Below the pieces are notes generated by a model. That model was not told where the DNA came from and ran no database searches. It was given only the letters and a program-made list of their open reading frames with translations. The translations under genes were made by a program, and so were the position numbers. From NCBI RefSeq assembly GCF_005845035.1, contig NZ_SPFO01000019.1:1-38328 (forward strand): a stretch of DNA of 38,328 nt. The letters run 5' to 3'. Every line of letters begins with the position of its first letter. Within the stretch, counting starts at the first letter, position 1. Positions 34,064 to 38,328 of this stretch are shown here, piece after piece. Origin of the DNA: Collinsella aerofaciens (lineage in GTDB: Bacteria; Actinomycetota; Coriobacteriia; Coriobacteriales; Coriobacteriaceae).

Positions 34064-36243
34064 GCGGCACCCCCCTCACCGTCACCGGTGTAAGCGATGC
34101 GCTGCAGCAGCGCCACGATGCCCTCGCCGTCGACGGGCTCCACCGCAATATGCTTTGCGCTCAGGCGCTTACGGATAATGGGAAGATCGCACGCCTTTGC
34201 CTGGCGCATAAGCAGGTAGAGCACGTTGCCGTCGACCAAGCCCGCCGCGTCGCTCTCGCGGATTGCCGACCCAATTGCGCCCACCAGCTCGCCGACAGGC
34301 TCCATGCCCGGTACCACGCGCAGGAGCAAAAAACTCCCCATCTTGCTATCTGCCAGCGCCTGCTCCGCCGCGAGCTCTTGGCCAAAGGCCGCCTGCTTGA
34401 GCACGCAAGTGCCGTCAACGCAGCGTTTATCCTGCGCCACCGCCTCATAGTCAAAGGCACGGCCCAGCGCGCTTTCGACCAGCCCGCACAAGATGCGGAA
34501 CAGGTTTTGATAATAGAGGGTCATTTGGTTTTCGGCCGCACTACGCACAAAGATCAACACGGCGGGTGCCCCGTCGCGCTCGATCGCGTATCCAAACATG
34601 GGAAACCCCGGCGTCAGCTCACGGTTCACCCACAGGTTCGAACGACCCCCGTCGCCCAAAAGAGGTGCAAGCTGCTCAAGCGTGAGCGAGCGTGCGGCAT
34701 TTTCGGCAATCGCGGGACTTGCTGCCACCAGGCGTGCAAATGCCCCGCCCGAAACATGGTAGATCGCCACCGAATCGTTCTCGAGGATCTCGCCCAGAAG
34801 CTCGCAGCACTTGCGATAGATGTCGCGTGGGTTGAGTACGTCGAGCTCCTGCGTCACGGCAAAGATCTTGCCAAAGCTGTCGTGGCGACCCACAATCTGG
34901 CGCCTGTACGCACGCTTGTCCTCGATCGCGTCGTGGTAAAGCTGTGTGAGGAACGTATTGCGATTACGCACGAGCTCGTTTTGATCGCGCTCCGCCCTAA
35001 TGGCTTCGCTGTTGCGCAGCTGCACATAGCCGCACACGGCACCCACCACAAAGTACGCAATAAACGGCAGCCAGTTGGACGGCTCGTAAAAGAGACCCTG
35101 GAAGGTATAACCGTACTGAGTAAAGTAGCTCGCGGCCAAACCCACCGACGCCAGCAGCGCCGCAACCAGGCCAAAATCGAGCCCATACAGCGTGCCGATC
35201 AGTACCACGTACAGCAGGCGGTAGTCGAGCACGTTAAGCTGAGCAGACTGCGAAAACACCAGCTCCAGGCCCTCAAAGAGCACCCAGGCCAGCGCGGTCT
35301 CCAGGCATTTGATGGGCAGTGTCCGCCCGCGCATGCGGTCGATGGCGGCACGCAGCGGATGGCGCTTGCCCGCGAGGGTCTGCTCCCAGCGGGCGTGTAT
35401 GGTCGAAAGATCGCGCAGCACGTCATAGCGCTGGAACCACCCGTAGCGCGTGCGGACGGTATCGCTCGGAGCAATGGAGACGACGGCGTCCCCGTCGTAG
35501 GTAATGTCGAGCCCCGGGAACAAGCCCTTGAGCGCCTCGCCCAGGTCTCCCACGGTGTGGGCAAAGCTATCCGGAACCTCGAGTTCCTCGAATGTGGCAT
35601 CCCAGCTGTCGAAGATGCGACGCACCAGAACGGCCAGCTCCTCGGCGCAGAGGGCACCGAGCGGTGAGTCCGCCCCAGCCCTCATGACAGCAGAGCCTTG
35701 CGAGCACGCCTCGAACAGCGGGGTCAAAATCGGGTCTTCCAGCGTGGGCGAGGCGGTGTACAGATACGGCACGCGCAAGATCTTGGCCTGAATGCCGTCG
35801 CGGACCGCATAGTAGCGGCACAGGTCGTTGGCCGCACGGGCAATGATGCCCTTGCCGTTTTGCCCCGCAACGTCCACCGCACCGTCCGCTCCCATGGGAC
35901 CAGTCACAAACAGCAGCTGAATCTGGCGACCCATGCAAGCTCGAAAGACGGAGCGCAGCAGCTCGATGTCGCCAACGGCCTCGGTATGCGGCGTGAGATA
36001 GGTAGAGAGGTAGACCACACGGTCGAATTCGTAAGCCTGGTCCAGGTGCTGCAGCAGCTCTTTCCAAGACGCATGGAGCGACGACCCGTCGCGGCGCGCC
36101 TCGTTGGCCGCCACGACCTGAACATGGTCACCGGGAAACGCCTTGGCACAAAAGTCGTCATCGACATACGCGGTATTGCCAACAACCAGCACTTCCACCG
36201 TGCGCTCCCCCTCCCCAAATTTAGCTTTTGCCATGGTAAACAT
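34060..36243 (-). CDS. pelD: PelD-like c-di-GMP receptor with N-terminal SDR-like domain
   Basis: PelD is the c-di-GMP-sensing regulator of Pel synthesis. The 727-residue protein has, in order: a nucleotide-sugar epimerase/SDR-like domain (about 1-250; VLVVGNTAYVDD, VVYLSTYLTPHTE, LRVPYLYT); four membrane segments (about 312-415); a short coiled stretch; a GAF domain (about 455-600); and a degenerate GGDEF domain (about 635-727). In the latter R662-E-S-D665 is a good I-site RxxD, while the GGDEF position reads VDGNVL and is not catalytic. An added SDR domain is, as I recall, a feature of Gram-positive PelD. It begins at ATG 36243 with no ribosome binding site; an ATG 9 bp later is an alternative. 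First gene of the operon. Confidence 0.88.
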   Translation of the reverse strand: MFTMAKAKFGEGERTVEVLVVGNTAYVDDDFCAKAFPGDHVQVVAANEARRDGSSLHASWKELLQHLDQAYEFDRVVYLSTYLTPHTEAVGDIELLRSVFRACMGRQIQLLFVTGPMGADGAVDVAGQNGKGIIARAANDLCRYYAVRDGIQAKILRVPYLYTASPTLEDPILTPLFEACSQGSAVMRAGADSPLGALCAEELAVLVRRIFDSWDATFEELEVPDSFAHTVGDLGEALKGLFPGLDITYDGDAVVSIAPSDTVRTRYGWFQRYDVLRDLSTIHARWEQTLAGKRHPLRAAIDRMRGRTLPIKCLETALAWVLFEGLELVFSQSAQLNVLDYRLLYVVLIGTLYGLDFGLVAALLASVGLAASYFTQYGYTFQGLFYEPSNWLPFIAYFVVGAVCGYVQLRNSEAIRAERDQNELVRNRNTFLTQLYHDAIEDKRAYRRQIVGRHDSFGKIFAVTQELDVLNPRDIYRKCCELLGEILENDSVAIYHVSGGAFARLVAASPAIAENAARSLTLEQLAPLLGDGGRSNLWVNRELTPGFPMFGYAIERDGAPAVLIFVRSAAENQMTLYYQNLFRILCGLVESALGRAFDYEAVAQDKRCVDGTCVLKQAAFGQELAAEQALADSKMGSFLLLRVVPGMEPVGELVGAIGSAIRESDAAGLVDGNVLYLLMRQAKACDLPIIRKRLSAKHIAVEPVDGEGIVALLQRIAYTGDGEGGAA

Positions 36244-36477
36244 GCGTATTGTACGCTGTCAATGTAGGCCAAAGGCAACTTTAAAGCTGTTTTAAGAACT
36301 TTTTCAGACGGGAAGCGACTCGCGCCTGAGCCAGAGAGCCCTACACGTGCCGCTGCACGGCGGAGAAAGGCGAATCCACTACCCCTCAGGCATAATTCCT
36401 GAGCAAAATCAAGCAGAGCACACGGCTTTTTGCGCCACTTTAAGACGTAATCGGGATGTGGCGAGAGGCCAAATTCG
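36244..36477. other. Intergenic stretch upstream of the pel operon
   Basis: Beyond the pel promoter I see no supported gene here. A 66-codon plus-strand frame from 36347 has no ribosome binding site or recognisable motif. A small hairpin, CTCAGG/CCTGAG, lies at about 36385-36403. The base composition is more AT-rich than the genes. Confidence 0.5.
36248..36275 (-). promoter_or_regulatory. Predicted pel operon promoter, possibly leaderless
   Basis: On the minus strand TACAAT (36253-36248) matches the -10 consensus at five of six positions. The ATG begins only 5 bases later, so the start site would fall on or within the start codon. TTGCCT about 19 bp upstream is a weak -35. No Shine-Dalgarno precedes either candidate ATG. 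Confidence 0.4.
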
Positions 36478-36598
36478 GAAGTGCGGGGAAAACCAAAGGA
36501 ATGCTGACCAGACCCCCGTTTTAGGCTTCCGCGACCTGCGGTTTTGATACAAAAAAACCGCGTTGTGCTCGAAGGTTTTCGATTTTTCCCCGCACTTC
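36478..36598. repeat. Element bounded by 15-bp perfect inverted repeats
   Basis: GAAGTGCGGGGAAAA (36478-36492) and its exact reverse complement (36584-36598) bracket 91 bp. Inside, GCGGTTTT (36538-36545) and AAAACCGC (36554-36561) make a further hairpin, and TCGAA/TTCGA a third near 36569-36582. It has no coding capacity. The layout fits a small non-autonomous element or a structured RNA. Confidence 0.5.
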
Positions 36599-36797
36599 TG
36601 TAATTACATCTCTGGATCGAGGGCGCAGGCAATGGTGACGACATCCACGATAGCGCCCCCCTATGCCTGATACCAAAATCGTTCCATAGGGACCCGTTTC
36701 CCAATGGGATGATTCTTCACAAAGGGCATTAAGGCGCATGAGAACATGGTAGAGGCAAGCAAGCGCGCTTCCACGTTTTCGCCCATGGTGACCACGG

Positions 36798-36803
36798 TAT
36801 AAT
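36798..36803 (+). promoter_or_regulatory. Predicted -10 of the AlbA_2 regulator gene
   Basis: A perfect TATAAT lies 37 bp before the start codon. The hexamer 17 bp upstream is GTTTTC, a poor -35, so the promoter may need an activator. Confidence 0.45.
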
Positions 36804-36840
36804 CCAACGAGACAAGCAACGAACGGGAAAGGCAGCGCGG

Positions 36841-38223
36841 ATGAACCTGGGCAGCGAGAGCGAGACCGTCGAGTTCAAGAAGTCCACTGGCGAGCATAAA
36901 GAAGCACTGCAAGCCATCAGCGCCATGCTGAACAAGCACGGCCGCGGCGAGCTCTACTTCGGCGTGAAGGACAACGGCGATGTCATCGGCCAGGATGTCA
37001 GCGACGCAACGCTGCGCCAGGTGACGTCGTGGGTGTCCGACAAGATCGAGCCCGCGGTGTTCCCGACGGTCGAGTGCCTCGACGCCGATGATGGGCTGCG
37101 ATACATCAAAATTGCCTTCTCAGGTGCCGACGCCCCCTACTCCGCCGACGGACGCTACTTCACCCGCGTGGGGACTTCGAACAAAGCGCTGTCGGCCTCG
37201 GAGCTGAGCGCCATGGTCGTCAAGCGTGAGCGCGCCCGTAGCCCGTGGGACTCGCTGCCGTCCGGCAGGCCCGTCTCCGACGCCGACGAGCAGGCGGTGC
37301 GTGACTTCGTCGCGCGCGGCGGCAGGGCCGGACGCGTGGGCGGCGGGTTCGCCGGCGTGGAGGACACCTTGGCAAGGCTCGACCTCGTCGCGCCCGACGG
37401 CAGCCTAAGAAACGCCGCGGTGGAGCTGTTCTGCGAGGGATCCGACACCTACCCCAGGATGAAGCTGGGGCTTCTGGGCGGCAACACCAAGGCCAAGATC
37501 CTCGACCTGCGCCGCGAGTGCGGCACCATGCTCAAGCTGCTCGACTTCGCCGAGTACTTCGTGACGTCGAACATCAGGCGCGAGTTCGTCATCGGCGAGA
37601 CGGGCATGTACCGCAAGGAGATCCCCGAGATCCCGGCCGAGGCCATCCGCGAGGCGGTTGCCAACGCGCTGTGCCACCGCGACTACACCACCGGCACCGC
37701 CGTCGAGGTCAACGTGTTCATGGACACCGTCCAGATCGTGAGCCCGGGCCTGTTCCCCGAGGGCGACTCGCCGCAAGAGCACCTAGACGGTACCGCGAGC
37801 GAGTTCGGCCTCCGAAACCCCGCGATCGCGCGCACCCTGTTCCGCGCCGGCGTCATCGAGCAGTACGGCACGGGCATACCGCGCATCAAGGAGGCCTGCG
37901 AGGCAGCCGGCGTGAGGTTCCGCTTCGAGCAGACCGTCAACAGCACCGTCGTCGTCTTCGAGCGTCCTGGGTTACAGAAAGCGGCCTTCAGGAGAACCGC
38001 GGCCGACAACCGACCGCTCCTCAGCGAGCGCGAACGAGCAGCGATGGCAATTGCCGCCGCTCAGGGGAAAATCACGACCTCCGACCTCGCGCGGGAGTCC
38101 AATGTCGGTAGGAAAACGGCCTCGAAGACTCTGAAAGACCTTGCCGGGCGAGGCCTGTTGGAATGGGTAGGGAAAAGCCCGAAAGACCCGCACCAGTTCT
38201 ACAGGATGCCAAGCGAAGTTTGA
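36841..38223 (+). CDS. AlbA_2 (Schlafen-like) domain ATP-binding regulator
   Basis: The 460-residue protein starts with an AlbA_2 domain (about 1-120): the SETVEFKKS opening motif, GRGELYFGVKDNGDVIGQDV and YFTRVGTSNKALS. A GHKL-type ATPase-like region (about 260-370) has IREAVANALCHRDY and IVSPGLFPEG, and then GTGIPRIKEAC. A C-terminal winged helix (about 395-455) includes TSDLARESNVGRKTASKTLK and ends in HQFYRM. Such proteins are predicted transcriptional regulators or NTP-dependent nucleic-acid-binding proteins of uncertain role, sometimes linked to defence or mobile elements. GGGAAAGG lies eight bases before the ATG. It is transcribed away from the pel operon; no functional link is evident. 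Confidence 0.85.
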   Translation: MNLGSESETVEFKKSTGEHKEALQAISAMLNKHGRGELYFGVKDNGDVIGQDVSDATLRQVTSWVSDKIEPAVFPTVECLDADDGLRYIKIAFSGADAPYSADGRYFTRVGTSNKALSASELSAMVVKRERARSPWDSLPSGRPVSDADEQAVRDFVARGGRAGRVGGGFAGVEDTLARLDLVAPDGSLRNAAVELFCEGSDTYPRMKLGLLGGNTKAKILDLRRECGTMLKLLDFAEYFVTSNIRREFVIGETGMYRKEIPEIPAEAIREAVANALCHRDYTTGTAVEVNVFMDTVQIVSPGLFPEGDSPQEHLDGTASEFGLRNPAIARTLFRAGVIEQYGTGIPRIKEACEAAGVRFRFEQTVNSTVVVFERPGLQKAAFRRTAADNRPLLSERERAAMAIAAAQGKITTSDLARESNVGRKTASKTLKDLAGRGLLEWVGKSPKDPHQFYRMPSEV

Positions 38224-38328
38224 GGCTGCAGGTCCTAGCCGGGAAACAGGCTGTTAGCGCCGGGCGATTTTAGCCGCTAATAGTCAAACTATTTTGACCA
38301 ATCCCGGTCACCGAATAATGGCCACCGT
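38224..38328. other. Downstream region with a small palindrome
   Basis: No gene is seen in the last 105 bp. GTCAAA and TTTGAC (38283-38298) form a short inverted repeat overlapping a second one, AATAGT/ACTATT (38279-38293), followed by TT. It might be a weak terminator for the AlbA_2 gene or a protein-binding site. Confidence 0.3.

Noticed and set aside
36661..36939. 92-codon minus-strand frame overlapping the AlbA_2 gene start
   Set aside because: It overlaps the promoter and 5' end of a well-supported gene on the other strand and has no recognisable features.

Overview
The window looks like a chromosomal segment of a high-GC Gram-positive gut actinobacterium of the class Coriobacteriia, most likely Collinsella or a close relative. 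This is inferred from the strong GC3 codon use, the gene repertoire and order, and my memory of the family. No rRNA or other taxonomic marker is present, so the genus is an inference.

Region 1 (about 290-12050, all minus strand) is a nine-gene housekeeping operon read right to left: rimP, nusA, infB, rbfA, nrnA-type DHH phosphoesterase, truB, ribF, dnaG and rpoD. Genes overlap or are closely spaced. It starts from a predicted promoter at 12026-12054 whose leader holds an intrinsic terminator before rimP, a layout that recalls NusA autoregulation in Bacillus. The usual ylxR gene between nusA and infB is missing, and NusA carries a short Cys/His-rich tail.

Region 2 (12145-14955) is leuS with its own terminator and a roughly 155-nt leader dominated by a very large hairpin. 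Region 3 (14996-17361) is an AT-rich type II restriction-modification island: a 5-methylcytosine methyltransferase with an N-terminal helix-turn-helix, diverging from a SinI-like endonuclease. It ends in a bidirectional terminator shared with guaB. Region 4 (17379-20554) holds guaB, a divergent ModE-like winged-helix gene, and a degenerate PLP-fold (Cys/Met metabolism family) gene that appears to have lost its Schiff-base lysine. Region 5 (20576-24893) is a sucrose-utilisation cluster (scrB, sucrose PTS EIIBC, LacI-type repressor) with matching LacI-type operators.

Region 6 (25073-36253, all minus strand) is the most interesting part: an eight-gene, tightly overlapping operon. The first five genes match the Gram-positive Pel exopolysaccharide set in order: pelD (with an N-terminal SDR-like domain and a retained RxxD c-di-GMP I-site in a degenerate GGDEF domain), pelE, pelA deacetylase, pelF and pelG. 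They are followed without a break by a Tat/lipobox CotH-family kinase-like protein, a VTC-type polyphosphate polymerase-domain protein and a DUF4956 membrane protein. The coupling suggests one machine that makes and modifies or anchors a cationic exopolysaccharide, possibly with a phosphate-based step, under c-di-GMP control.

Region 7 (36244-38328) is a 600-bp intergenic stretch with a terminal-inverted-repeat element, then a divergently transcribed AlbA_2/Schlafen-type ATP-binding regulator. Several unrelated, unusually long intergenic palindromes (291-350, 14809-14926, 19470-19542, 24963-25054, 36478-36598) recur across the window and are not explained by ordinary terminators.
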